From Choristoneura fumiferana (Eukaryota; Arthropoda; Insecta; Lepidoptera; Tortricidae), in assembly GCF_025370935.1 (NCBI RefSeq), contig NC_133477.1, positions 3,204,827-3,268,826 of the forward strand: DNA of 64,000 bases. Reading direction: 5' to 3'. The notes below the pieces were generated by a model. The model was not told the origin of the DNA. It ran no database searches and saw only the letters and a list, made by a program, of their open reading frames with translations. Below, in pieces: positions 20,960 to 31,444 of this stretch. The stretch's first letter is position 1. The number at the start of each line of letters is the position of its first letter. Both the position numbers and the translations under genes were made by a program.

Positions 20960-21960
20960 TTCTGTATTTTAATTTGTAGAGCAAAACCACGGGCACAAGC
21001 TCGTGTCTGTAAGGTATTTATATTGTACAGTCAAGATCAGAACTAATCGGTGTCTCTGGCGACCTAAGAGCAGGTTTTGTCTTCACCTAAAGACTGAGCC
21101 TCGCAGTGCAGCGGGGCAACGCCGCCATCATCGTGGGTAAAATGCCCCGCACTGCGCCACCTTTGGAAGAGGAAGCCCGTTTTAGTTAATTTTATGTTTA
21201 TATATATATAGTTGCAATAAACATCTCTTTCATGGAAAAAAGTCGATATGTAATAGATTGTATCAATATATATCGACGGTGGAAAGCATAAACGCTGTAA
21301 CCCAAAATGTGTAAAGTTTACACCAGAGCCAAAAAACTTTTTAAAATTTACTAAAAAAATCATAACTCTTGATCCTTTTGGCCTAAAGTAACCATTCTTT
21401 GACAAATGATGTATATTTGGCTAGGCTATCATTCTCTTGGTAAAAATCTTCTCTAAAGTAGTCAGCAAAGAAGTTTTGGTGGGTTACAGCATTTGAATAT
21501 TTTGTTTTAGACCACGAAAACGCAGTTACATCAATACACTAATGTATGAAATAGTAGAAAGTGTATTTTTTTGGGAAAGCATAAATGTCGTAATTGGACA
21601 ATGTACAGTACTTTTGATCATATAAAGTGTTGTAAGCTGGTTTAGATTCTCAAAATGAAAAATGAAATTGAAGTAACAGCTTACATCAATCCAATCCATG
21701 TAAAATTAATTAGCGTAATCAGCAACTGGTCAAAATATTATGGGACTTTAAAAATGGAAAATACTTATTTTATTTAGTATTATTGATTAATCGTAACAGG
21801 AATTAATCAAAACGACAAAATAATTTAGGGAAAAGTGTTTTTATGCGTCTTGATATGTTTCGCAATCCGCGTCTTCTTCGATAGTATCTTCTTTTTTTTT
21901 TTTTACTTGCTGGCAATCCCAAATACTCCTGAACTTACTTGTGGAATCAATTTTGTCAAT

Positions 21961-22080
21961 GAGATTTTTCAAGTTCTTTTACTACTTGTTGTATTTTTTT
22001 TGGATATCTATACTAGTCTATAGATTTTTCAAGTTCTTTTACTACTTGTTGTAATTTTTTTGGATATCTATACTAGTCTA
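21961..22080. repeat. Perfectly phased 60-bp tandem duplication
   Basis: Bases 21961-22020 and 22021-22080 are the same 60-base unit (ATTTTTCAAGTTCTTTTACT, then ACTTGTTGTA and GGATATCTATACTAGTCTA) with only two visible differences. Confidence 0.95.
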
Positions 22081-22329
22081 TACTAATTTTGGATGTTTCT
22101 TACGAATAAACTCGAAAAATAGGTACCGAACCGATTTCAATTTTTTTTCTGCATTAAAATGCTACACTATCCCAAAGTGACATACACACCTTATTTATTA
22201 CCAGAAAAAGTTAGGGTTTCGTACTATTAAAACTTTAATAATGTAACTTGAGGTGTAACAAAAACAAGCTTTTATTAGAAAAAAAAACAGAACTAACAAA
22301 GGAAAAATTATCCAATTAATCCAAACCTG

Positions 22330-23139
22330 TTTACTCTGGTTCTGGAAGATGTTTTCAAAAAACTCGCATGGGAAAATCGAGGTCTAAATATAGCAGGAGC
22401 TAGACTGAATAACTTAAGGTTCGCAGAGGACATAGTTCTTCTCTCCGTGAGAAGAATTACAGGTAATGATTCAAGAGTTGAGTGACGTCTCTTTACAAGT
22501 TGTTTTGGAAATGAACTTGGAAAAAACCAAGATTATGACGAACATGGATGGAAATACCGTAAGCATAACCATCAACCAAACCACCGTAGACCAGGTAAAG
22601 AAGTACGTATACCTGGGATGGGACAGAAGATCAGGATGGGCAAAGATAACCAAACTAGTGAACTTCACAGACGAATAAGGCTTATGTGGGCAGCATACTC
22701 GAAACTGGACTTTGCTTTTAAGATCAAAATTTCTGCGGATCAAAAAGCCAGGATATTTAATCAGTGCATCCTGCCGGTGCTCACTTATGGTGCTGAAACC
22801 TGGGTATTCACGAAAGACGTGATCAATCGATTACAAGTGGCCCAGAGGGCAGTGGAGAAGAAAGCTTCGGGATCAAAGAAAAGTCGCACACGTGACAAAA
22901 CGAGTGGCGAGCTTAAAGTGGAACTGGGCTGGACATGTGGCCCGGAGTGAACAGTCGTGGTGCAAGCGTCTCCTAGAGTGGAAGCCATGGGGGGAAAAGC
23001 GACCTCAGGGTAGACCACAGATGCGGTGGAAAGACGATGTAAAAAGGTTGCTGGTTCAAATTGGATCCAAAAAGCTCAATGTCGCGACGAGTGGAAAAAA
23101 ATGAAGGAGGCCTACACCGAGAAGTTTGAGAAAGGCTGA
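22330..23139 (+). pseudogene. Decayed LINE reverse transcriptase with FAED in place of FADD
   Basis: Conceptual reading in shifting frames gives the 3' half of a lepidopteran endonuclease/reverse-transcriptase: LEDVFKKLAWENRGLNIAGA, then RLNNLRFAEDIVLLS (22420-22431 encodes FAED where the active-site motif is normally FADD), EMNLEKTKIMTN, VYLG, RRIRLMWAAYSKLD, LPVLTYGAETW, WAGHVAR, RPQGRPQMRWKDDVKRL, and KKMKEAYTEKFEKG before TGA at 23137-23139. Several frameshifts break it. The Asp-to-Glu-type change and truncation mean it is inactive. A fragment of the same family's end lies at 43535-43630. Confidence 0.85.
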
Positions 23140-24262
23140 AGAAGAAGCCTTATATCGGTATCTAGAAAAAAAAAGATATGTCCATCTATTGTAACTATGT
23201 CACTTATAACTAGGTACAGGTACTTTTTTACGTTTTAAAAGTTGATAGAAATCCCGACCAAAATGAAACCATATTATCTATATCTTTACATTAATCCTTA
23301 TCCAAATAAATTACTTCATATTCAAGAATGTTTCAATACTTATAGATCACTTTTTGAATTATTCTAAATAATCGGACATTCCACTCAAAAAATATTAGAT
23401 ACGAATTAAAAAAAAGCGTTCCGTTTGCGCGGGAAATGGAGCTGAAAAATGTTTGTGAGGTGTCCTTGTATAAGACCTTTTTTTAAATTTGTGACCGTGC
23501 GAAGCCGGGGTGGGGCGATAGTAAGTCTAGTACCTAGTAGATATATTGTTAGTTTTTTTTTAAGAAGATTTAGTGTTAGTTTGATAATTAACTTATTATT
23601 ATTGTATTGTCATCGGTTCTTAATAACTAATAAGTAAGTCTACAGAGTTTAAATTAAATCTGACCGTTTAAAGTGGGTCAAAATCGAGTTCAAAGCAGTC
23701 GGTTACAAACAAACATACATGAAAAGCTAATAAAAGCGTTGTAAAATTGATGTAAATTGACTGCTAACAATAATATTATGCATTTTCAAATGCTGTAACG
23801 TCATGAATCTTATCCTAATGCTCCGGGAACTGCCTTGAATATTTTTGATAGAAAGCTGTAACCCTAAGTATTCAGTTGTTTTGATTCCCAGTGAATGCTT
23901 TAACACTCACCTGCAATACATTCTCGATCAGCGTAAATGCTGTAACCCACGTATGATATATTTTTTATTACGCCTAAACGCTGTAAGTGACATCGTGTGG
24001 ATGAATATTGTTCCGCGTGTATGAAGTAATATACAGGACTCTATTTTATTCGTTTTTCGTGTCGGTTACAGCATTTGACGTACCATAAATAGCCAAAAAT
24101 TGTAAAATTCCTACGCTGTCCAGAAACTTCTAAGCGTCGTAGAGCAACGAGAGTTACAGCATTCGACGCAGAAAAAAAAACTGAATCGAAATATGCAATA
24201 AAATTTTTTGGTAAAGGTGTGGGTTACAGCGTTTATGCTTTCTACCGTCGATATGTATATAT

Positions 24263-24504
24263 TATGTAGGTATCACAAATATTTTTAGTGGTTCGAATAG
24301 ATGCATCTTTTTGTACTTGACTGTACAGCAACGAAACGTGACCAACTTGTCCTCATGTCTGTTGGTTACAAATTAATCTGTTAGTTTTTTTTTATATGTT
24401 ATGGCTCTGTCTATCGGAGGACAATGTTGCCAATTTCTAGTGGGTTTTGCCGTTGTACGAAATTGTGCCGTTGTATCTAGAAAACGAAACTATAAGAGGT
24501 AATG
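24263..24504. other. No recognisable feature
   Basis: Contains CTTGACTGTACA at about 24316-24327, which mirrors TGTACAGTCAAG at about 21025-21036 on the other side of the 3-kb element. Nothing else is supported. Confidence 0.35.
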
Positions 24505-24612
24505 GTTAAGAGAAGTCTCTTCGTTCCATTCTCCATACAAACGTAGTCCCGGTCTCATTTGAAAACTAGGCAACAGAAATAGATGAAATTTTGTAAGTAT
24601 GGACTAGATAAA
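24505..24612 (-). repeat. Short dispersed repeat (copy 2)
   Basis: Reverse complement of the 5245-5345 block, with about 10 extra bases around GAGACCGGGACTA. Confidence 0.6.
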
Positions 24613-25318
24613 TGTGTAATATCAGAATTACAGGAGCTCAAAAGTCGACAAAAAAGATGTCAACTTTGCACGAGAATTACAGACTAATAAAGCATTTTTA
24701 CAAAAATCGAAAAAACCACAGGCATAGAAAATATAATGAATATCTTGATTGTAAAATATCATTGATTTCTGTGTTATACTTTTCGTATAATATGAGGACA
24801 ACGAAACCCAAAATTCAATCGCCCAAATCTTGAAAAGCCTACAGCTATCTCGATATAAAGTACGGACGTCGTTGCGGAAGGCATGGGGGACGGCTGCGAG
24901 CGCTTATGTCACGAGCGATAAAGACAGCAATATCCCAAACGAATACCTAACGCGGCCGCGCGGCCGGCAGGGAAACTTCTCTTAATGACCTAAATGAATC
25001 TGAATTCGCTTCGCTCCTTCACATGCTCCCGGTGTAACTCAAAGATTAGATGAAACTTCATCTTTTGTCTTCTAACAAAGGAACATGCACGTTTTCAGTA
25101 CTAAGCAACACCTTACACTTCCCGAATGAATAAAATACCTGAGTCATACTCTTTTGAGTTACCTAGAAGAAAAGATTACGCGCCTTTCTATTACGAAATG
25201 GAAGATAGAAGCTGGGAAGGTATGCCCGATCTCTATCAGGACCTGTGTCGCTCGTTGACACTACATTTACGAAAGTCACGTAATTGACAGAAATAACCGT
25301 CAGCGAGCTTTTTTATTA
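24613..25318. other. No recognisable feature
   Basis: Intergenic; a GC-rich GCGGCCGCGCGGCCGGC stretch at 24953-24968 stands out. No gene is supported. Confidence 0.4.
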
Positions 25319-25470
25319 TTCGACTGGATGGTAAACGAGCAAGTGGGGTCTCCTGATGGTAAGAGATCACCACCGCCCATAAACATCTGGGGTATTGCAC
25401 AAGCTTGTGTTATGGATACTAGGCACTGGATAAACATCTACTTATCTATATATCTAATACCTTTATTATT
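25319..25470 (+). repeat. Truncated GACTGGATGG repeat abutting a SINE fragment
   Basis: 25319-25390 matches the start of 11715-11998. It switches at GGGGTATTGCACAAGCTTGT to a piece resembling the body of the GACGACC-head SINE (26002-26280), read GTTATGGATACTAGGCACTG and GGATAAACAT. Confidence 0.55.
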
Positions 25471-25499
25471 ATTTATAATGCACAGGCAGCTTATAGCTG

Positions 25500-25840
25500 A
25501 TGCGTGCATATCATTGTTCACTAGTGTAATTGTCTTCAAAGTACTTATCAAGTCTGTTTTTAAAAGTATTCACTGAAGGTGCACTGATCACTGTCTCGGG
25601 CAAACTGTTCCACTGTTTCACGACGCGTTTGCCCAGGAAATGGCGCCTGGGGTTGCTTGTACTTGAGAGTGCGTATCAGTTTCAGAGAGTGACCTCGCAG
25701 TCTCTCATTCTTGCTCCGTGTAAATATGTCACTTAGCAACGAGCAAATCTTATAATATACTTCGGGGAAAATGGAAACGGTTCCAATGATTTCGATTAAA
25801 TTTTGCAATGTTGAGGTTTTCAGAGATGAAAAATCGATCT
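25500..25840 (-). pseudogene. LINE reverse-transcriptase C-terminal fragment
   Basis: The minus strand reads IFTRSKNERLRGHSLKLIRT, then LKYKQPQ, and after a one-base frameshift RHFLGKRVVKQWNSLPETVI, SAPSVNTFKNRLDKYFED. The pattern R-V-V-x-x-W-N-x-L-P-E-x-V-x-x-A-x-x-x-x-F-K-x-x-L-D is the standard C-terminus of CR1/Jockey-type reverse transcriptases. Only this end survives. Confidence 0.82.
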
Positions 25841-26001
25841 AGCTTAGACTTATCTCTAAGAAAATGTTTGTCATTGAGTTTTAGCCCGAACAAAGCTCAG
25901 TTGCCCATGTACTAAATACTTAAATGGATAGATATGCGTCAAAGACGCAGTCGCGGGCAAAAGCTTCAATAGTTAACAAATTTCCACATGAACCGTGCAT
26001 A

Positions 26002-26280
26002 TAATAATAATAATAATATAATAATAAATATCACGGGACAATTCACACCAATTGACCTAGTCCCAAAGTAAGCTTAGCAAAGCTTGTATTATGGGTACTA
26101 AGCAACGGATAAATATAATTATATAGATAGATACATACTTAAATACATATTAAACACCCAAGACCCGAGAACAAACAATCGTATTTTTCATACAAATATC
26201 TGCCCCGACGCGGGAATCGAACCCGGGGCCTCAAGCTTCGTAGTCAGGTTCTCTAACCACTAGCCCATCTGGTCGTCAAA
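26002..26280 (-). mobile_element. tRNA-derived SINE, GACGACC-head family
   Basis: On the minus strand: GACGACCAGATGGGCTAGTG, GGTTAGAGAACCTGACTACG, a B box (GGGTTCGATTCCCG), GCAGATATTTGTATGAAAAA, TGTTCTCGGGTCTTGGGTGT, and a 3' end GGGACTAGGTCAATTGGTGT with a TTATTATT tail. The order and boxes are those of a very common lepidopteran SINE. A 3' fragment lies at 59529-59580. Confidence 0.85.
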
Positions 26281-26649
26281 TATATCGAACTATTATGTAC
26301 CTACAGGAACAATGTCGGGTCCATAGAACTAACAATATGCGGAATAGAAATATGACGTGAGCTAAAAGCGCTAGACGCCTATCTGGCTAAAAACCATTTA
26401 TTTATTTTTCTGGACCGCTTATCAGACTGACGTGTATGAAGAAGCTAAATTATACATGGTACCTACTAATATATAACTTTAACCACTAAAAAAACCCTTT
26501 GGTATTGGTTTATTTTGGGCAGAAGGAGCAGGAGAGGCAGGGGAAGACAGAGACGTGCGTTTATCAAGCCAAAGAGAAGGTCAATGTAATGTCGTATTAG
26601 GAGCTCAAAACACTGACAAGAATCTTAAACATCTTGAGTATAATGATGG
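26281..26649. other. No recognisable feature
   Basis: Unique intergenic DNA. Confidence 0.4.
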
Positions 26650-26940
26650 TGATAATTATTGGTCATTCTGAGCCGCCACCCGCAGCGGCTATTGGCCCAA
26701 AGCCCGCGGCGTCTAAATGATACCTGACGCCTGTATTCGTGAATGTTCGGGAGTGGACGTCCTCGCCCGTCGTACGCGACTTAAATTTACCATTAGAGAG
26801 GTCTTGACTCTCGCTCTGGGTCGTTTCTGGTGCAAAGGTTGTCTATCGCAGTCGCAATTCAACAGGGCAACACGGCAAGTGTATTGGGCATCTTTGCGCC
26901 GGGTATGACGCAGGGCAGTTTATTTGTAGAATATATATCT
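26650..26940 (+). pseudogene. LINE C-terminal relic (QRLSIAV...QQGNTASVLG)
   Basis: Around 26825-26910 one frame reads SFLVQRLSIAVAIQQGNTAS followed by VLGIF. This corresponds to the terminal QRLS-AVQRGNA-SVLG block of the domain seen at 20453-20959. Upstream, RRTRLK at about 26770 may be part of the same domain. Frames are broken. Confidence 0.6.
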
Positions 26941-27002
26941 GAAATCATTTTTGTTATTGAAAATAAAGTGATGTTTGCGGTTTTAAATAAAAAAAAATAT
27001 TA

Positions 27003-27240
27003 CCTAATCATCATCATCATCAGCCGGAAGAAGTCCATTGCTGAACAAAAGCCTCCCTTAGAACACCACAATGAACGACACTTGCATCCACCGAGGTGGG
27101 AGGCCTGTCTTGCGGTTTCTGGGTCGCCACTCGAGGTATTTTCTCCCCCAACGGTTATCCTGTTCTTCGAGCGATGTAGCTCGCCCATTTGCCACTTCAA
27201 CTTACATATTTTTCGAGCTATGTCGATGACTTTAGTTCTT
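27003..27240 (-). repeat. LINE 3' end with ATCATCATCATC tail
   Basis: The minus strand ends in (GATGAT) preceded by CTTCCGGCTG-type sequence. Upstream words such as TGGGCGAGCTACATCGCTCG and GGCGACCCAGAAACCGCAAG resemble the degenerate 3' coding end of GATGAT-tailed LINEs. Confidence 0.5.
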
Positions 27241-27519
27241 CGACGAATTACCGTAAAAATAGTAACAAATTGATGAATTTTATTGAAATAGTATTAAGAA
27301 TTAATAACGGTATTCCTCTTATTTCTAGCTCTATGGGGGTAAAGGAATCTGTGACCAAGTCCCTGATTCCGCGCCAGTGCCTTCGGAAAATCAATCGGAC
27401 CCTTCGCAGGGCGAATGCTTATAGAGGTTTCATTCACACAACACTTAAAAGAAAGCTATGCGTGTACCGTACGACGATAAAAATAGATACGGATCCATGT
27501 CGGCTCCCATAATTGTTGA

Positions 27520-27985
27520 ATAAGCATGCTATTTTTAAGTATGCTCCAAAATAAGCATGCTCAAAATAAACACTCCGATACACATTCCTTTTGATAGCAT
27601 GCTCTCTGCCAGTTCAAAATCAGTGTTACCACGGCAATTACCGTGTTCTACGGCTTTCAGGCCGGAAAATCTCATACTATCTCTCTTTTCGCACATTCAA
27701 CGGTAATAAATTAATTTACTTATAACAAATTCACTTTTAGTAACTTTTTTTTGCTTGAAACTCTCGTGGCACTACCAATACTAGCATGCTCATTAAGCGA
27801 ACGCACACACTTGTTTTTTACCTTTCCCCCTTCCACCCCCGCATCAACTATCATGCTCTCTAATAGCAGGGGCACTAAAAAGCATGCTCGATAGTAGCAT
27901 GTCCTGTACACACATGCTAGTAGGTAGCATTTGCTGGACAGTAGCATGCTCTCGTGCTACTAACGAGCATTTCTAACAGTAGCTT
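27520..27985. repeat. Cluster of GCATGCT motifs
   Basis: At least ten exact or one-off copies of TAGCATGCTC-like words occur at about 27522, 27540, 27554, 27596, 27783, 27850, 27881, 27896, 27912, 27926 and 27944. GCATGC is self-complementary. Spacing is irregular, so this is not a simple tandem array. Confidence 0.7.
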
Positions 27986-28294
27986 AGCGGTGGCGTGCAA
28001 TGTGCGCCTTATGTACCTTAATAAATTTATACTATTCTTTTTTGAAATATGAATAACACAGTTTGGTTATAAGAATGTTCCTACGAAGTTACGACACTAA
28101 AAGTAATGACTCTTTTCTCCGTGGACTATGTACAAGTAGAATATATACTTATGTGTATTCCATGTTCGTATGTCAGGCATTTATCAACATACAGTAAGGG
28201 TACGCCTTGGTAACGCAGGTAGGTACGTTTAAGTAGGTAAACGTTAAACGTGGTGAGAGCTTGACTGTTTCAAAAATCCCAACACTACTATAAC
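27986..28294. other. No recognisable feature
   Basis: Unique intergenic DNA. Confidence 0.4.
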
Positions 28295-29020
28295 TTTTGT
28301 CTAAGGTGCCAACGGAACCCTATTACTGAGACTCCGCTGTCTGTCTGTCTGTCTGTCCGTCCGTCTGTCACAGGGCAGGGCATCTCTTGAGCTGTAATAC
28401 ATAGTTAGACACTTGATATTTTCACAAATTATATATAACTGTAGCCGCTATAACAACAAATACTAAAAACAAAATAAAATAAATATTTAAGGGGGGCTCC
28501 CATACAACAAACGTGATTTTTTTGCCGTTTATTTTGCTTGATATTACTAACGGTAACAGGTAGGCGCTTGAAATATTCACAGAATATTTATTTGGACAAT
28601 CACTTCAAAAATAAATCATCATCATCATCATCCCAGCCTATATACGTCCCACTGCTGGGCACAGGCCTCCTCTCAGAACAAGAGGGCTTGGGCCGTAGTT
28701 CCCACGCGGGCCCAGTGCGGATTGGGAACTTCACACGCACCATTGAATTGCTTCGCAAGTTTGTGCAGGTTTCCTCACGATGTTTTCCTTCACCGCAAAG
28801 CTCGTGGTAAATTTCAAATGTAATTACGCACATGAATTTCGAAAAACTCAGAGGTGCGAGCCGGCAAAAATAAATAATGAAATTAAAATCAAATAAATTT
28901 TTAAGGGGGGCTCCCATAAAATAAATAGATTTTTTTGCAAATGTCTAATTTTGTAAGTATAGATAATGGTACGGAACCCTTCGTGCGCGAATCCGACTCG
29001 CACTTGACCGGTTTTTTATT
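28295..29020 (+). repeat. GGTTCCGTAG-family repeat, second subfamily, split by a SINE
   Basis: It starts with AACGGAACCCTATTACTGAG and (GTCT)n, and ends GGTACGGAACCCTTCGTGCG, ATCCGACTCGCACTTGACCG and GTTTTTT. The inserted SINE occupies 28617-28864. The other end of this subfamily is recognisable inverted at 33792-34072. Confidence 0.72.
28617..28864 (-). mobile_element. 5'-truncated tRNA-derived SINE with 11-bp TSD
   Basis: Reverse-strand copy of the 4727-5036 family. It runs from the CATCATCATCATCATCCC tail to AGAGGTGCGAGCCGG and lacks the A and B boxes. It is flanked by identical CAAAAATAAAT at 28606-28616 and 28865-28875. Confidence 0.9.
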
Positions 29021-29329
29021 AGGAATGCGTTTTTCTTAATGAAATAGGTTATTGCGTCCTCCTCTCAAACCTGCACCTTCTGAAGCTATTCGCGCCGAAG
29101 GTGTCCTAACCAACTAGACCACCGAACCCGACCGACCATTAAAAATCTTGATCACTTGATTGCGTCAATGCTGGCGTATGGTGTTATGAATCGCAACTAA
29201 GTATAAGTCAAGACTCCTACGTGCCAAATTGCATTAAAAAGACGTAAGAAATAATTGATAAATTTGCTGGATGACATATACTTTTTTTACATAACCCTAA
29301 CCTAAACCAGACCTAAACTAAGTTAAGTA

Positions 29330-29605
29330 TGCAGATTGAGAAGATTGCAGGCGGTAGGACCTTCCCGGATTGCTACAACCATCTTGCTCGTTAATCGTGC
29401 CGTGAAGCAGCAGTGCTTGCACTGTTGTGTTTCGGTGTTGAGAGTAAGACAGCCGGTGAAATTACTGGCACTTGAGGTATCCCATCTTAGGCCTCTAGGT
29501 TGGCAACGCATCTGCTATACCCCTGGTGTTGCAGATGTTTATGGCGGTGTTGATCTCTTACCATCACGAGAATCACTTGCTCGTTTGCCATCCAGTCGAA
29601 TTAAA
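29330..29605 (-). repeat. GACTGGATGG repeat (copy 3)
   Basis: Inverted copy of 11715-11998, ending GCTCGTTTGCCATCCAGTCG AA. The shared internal words are intact (GAAGCAGCAGTGCTTGCACT, GGTATCCCATCTTAGGCCTC). Confidence 0.75.
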
Positions 29606-29894
29606 AAAAAAACTGGTTTAAAAACTACTTAAATTGAGGGATTCTCTTCTCGGTACCTTTGTCAACGGGGATCCAAAATAATTATGTACCTACCTATGTT
29701 TGTGAAGGGTTCTTATGTACTTCTTTTTATTACTTCTTTTTGCAAAGTTTGTACAATAATGTAGAATGAGGTGGTTAGGATAGTTATGTAAGTTAAAATA
29801 AAACTAGCGCTTCTCGCCAATAAACGTTGCATATTAAATTGTTTAAAGTTAAATAAATATATGTATTACATATATTATAGGGGGTTTACTAATG
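29606..29894. other. No recognisable feature
   Basis: AT-rich unique sequence. Confidence 0.4.
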
Positions 29895-30128
29895 TTTCGG
29901 CGAATAACGTTTGGCAACCTGTTTCATTTCGCAACTTTTCATTTCCCAACTGTTTAATATTTCTGAAACTGTAAATATTTCAGGATTTTTATAAAACTAA
30001 CCTAACCTAACCTAAAGGGTTCTACACGATGGCCCTGAAATAAATCCTGAAATATTTACAGTTTTAGAGTTTGCGAAATGAAAAGTTGCGAAATGAAACA
30101 GGTTGCCAAACGTTACGTTGCGAAAAGG
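29895..30128. mobile_element. Fold-back MITE with CGTTTGGCAACCTGTTTCAT arms
   Basis: The left arm (AACGTTTGGCAACCTGTTTC, ATTTCGCAACTTTTCATTTC, then ACTGTAAATATTTCAGGATT) has its inverse at 30023-30118. The loop contains three CCTAA units in a row. Confidence 0.8.
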
Positions 30129-30139
30129 TAGTCATCGAT

Positions 30140-30300
30140 TATAGGGGTTTGGTAGGCCTCCAACAAGATGGAGTAACGACCTGGTTAAGAGCGCGGGATC
30201 GCGTTGGATGCGGAAAGCACTAGACCGGTCTGAGTGGAGAGCCTTGGGGAGGCCTATGTCCAGCAGCGGACGTCTTTCGGCTGACATGATGATGATGATG
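30140..30300 (+). pseudogene. LINE C-terminal remnant with GATGAT tail
   Basis: The reading RWSNDLVKSAGSRWMRKALD, then RSEWRALGRPM, followed by a (GATGAT) tail matches the same C-terminal family as 6255-6460. Catalytic parts are absent. Confidence 0.7.
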
Positions 30301-31073
30301 ATGATTATGGAGGGCAATCGAGCAGGCGTGTCACCTGATCGAAAACAATCTCCGCCACCCATGGACGTCCATAACTTAAGCTGAGTTACGGATGCGTTGC
30401 TGGCCCTTTGAAAAATGAGTAATTAGGCTCGTTTTTTGAAGACCCCCAAGTTGTATCGCTCCGAAAATACTGGCGCAGGCGCTAGAAATATTGTCAAAAA
30501 TTTAACACAACCTTATTTTTGTTATCTCACTGACTTACTGTATTGATAAATGATGTTCAGAGAATTTGTATTGTAATAAATAATGAACACTACAGACTCG
30601 CTCCGCTAATCCCCGACGTGTCCTGACTGCTGAGGGCAATTAATTCAGATCTCAGGATCACTATAACAGCAACAAACCGGGTAACAATTAGACAAGATGA
30701 TTGATGGTGCAAATACATATCTCTATGATTGAAGATGATAAAGATATGAGCGTTTGTGCTTGGTATTAGCTTTATGTTACGTCCTTAAAGATAGTACAGG
30801 TTGCTAAAGGTAGGAATTTAGAGGTATTGTAGGGTAGAGGTAAAATGGTGGTAGTATTTAAATAAATTCCAGGATTTTACAAATCTCTGTGTTTTTTGAA
30901 AATTTCGGGATTTTATTCCGATTCCGTTTAACATTTGGTTAAAAAGTAGTATACGTTTCTAAAAAATACCTATCAAACATTCCTAAGATCTGTTTAGCCG
31001 TTTTAAGTAGCGTTTCTATTGGTTCATGAAAACACATCCTCGCACATTATTGGTGGTACGCTGCTTTAGAATT
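30301..31073. other. Mostly unrecognised; diverged GACTGGATGG-like start
   Basis: 30305-30400 (CAATCGAGCAGGCGTGTCAC, CTCCGCCACCCATGGACGTC) is reminiscent of the GACTGGATGG family but much diverged. The remainder is unique. Confidence 0.4.
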
Positions 31074-31444
31074 AAGAGCGTTTATACCTGCTGAGCTGGC
31101 AACGTTGCATTTTTGTTAGTTTTTCTCGATTATTCCATAAAAATTGAATGAAAATTAATAATGTTGTCTGATAGAACACTTCTTAATATATAAGTTAATG
31201 TGTCTACTCCAATAATTATTCGTTATAGACTTTTATTTTCTTTAAAAACCGGTCATAAACATTAATTCGTTTTTAAGGAATATAAAAGTCTATCACGAAT
31301 AATTATTGGAGTCGACACATTAACTTATATATTAAGAAGTGTTCAATCTGAAAACATTTTTAATTTTTATTAAATTTTTATGGAATAATCGAGAAAAACT
31401 AACAAAAATGCAACGTTGTCAACTCACCAGGTATAAACGCTCTT
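31074..31444. mobile_element. 371-bp fold-back MITE with AAGAGCGTTTATACCTG ends
   Basis: Arms of about 170 bp are almost fully complementary: AAGAGCGTTTATACCTG, GGCAACGTTGCATTTTTGTT, AGTTTTTCTCGATTATTCCA, TTAATATATAAGTTAATGTG and CCAATAATTATTCG recur inverted in the right half. A CTAT microsatellite follows directly at 31442-31468. Confidence 0.85.

Larger units (their letters stand above)
21270..24262. mobile_element. 3-kb non-autonomous TIR element with AAATGCTGTAACCC repeats
   Basis: The left end CGACGGTGGAAAGCATAAAC plus GCTGTAACCCA (about 21274-21304) is mirrored at 24220-24251 with one mismatch. At least ten copies of a motif near AAATGCTGTAACCC, in both orientations, lie at about 21291, 21484, 21680, 23793, 23855, 23936, 23975, 24066, 24155 and 24222, concentrated towards the ends. 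No transposase frame is present. A decayed LINE (22330-23139) and a 60-bp tandem duplication lie inside. Confidence 0.72.

Noticed and set aside
26190..26280. tRNA gene on the minus strand
   Set aside because: The B box and tRNA-like head are continuous with a known SINE body and tail; the cloverleaf is not intact. The same applies at 4731-4803, 11364-11434, 13425-13492, 16917-16990, 17300-17370 and 49745-49815.
27521..27985. GCATGC cluster as a CRISPR-like or satellite array
   Set aside because: Spacing is irregular, units are only 8-10 bp, and the genome is animal; neither label fits.
29998..30016. CCTAA units as telomeric sequence
   Set aside because: Only three units inside a MITE loop; far too short for a telomere or interstitial telomeric array.
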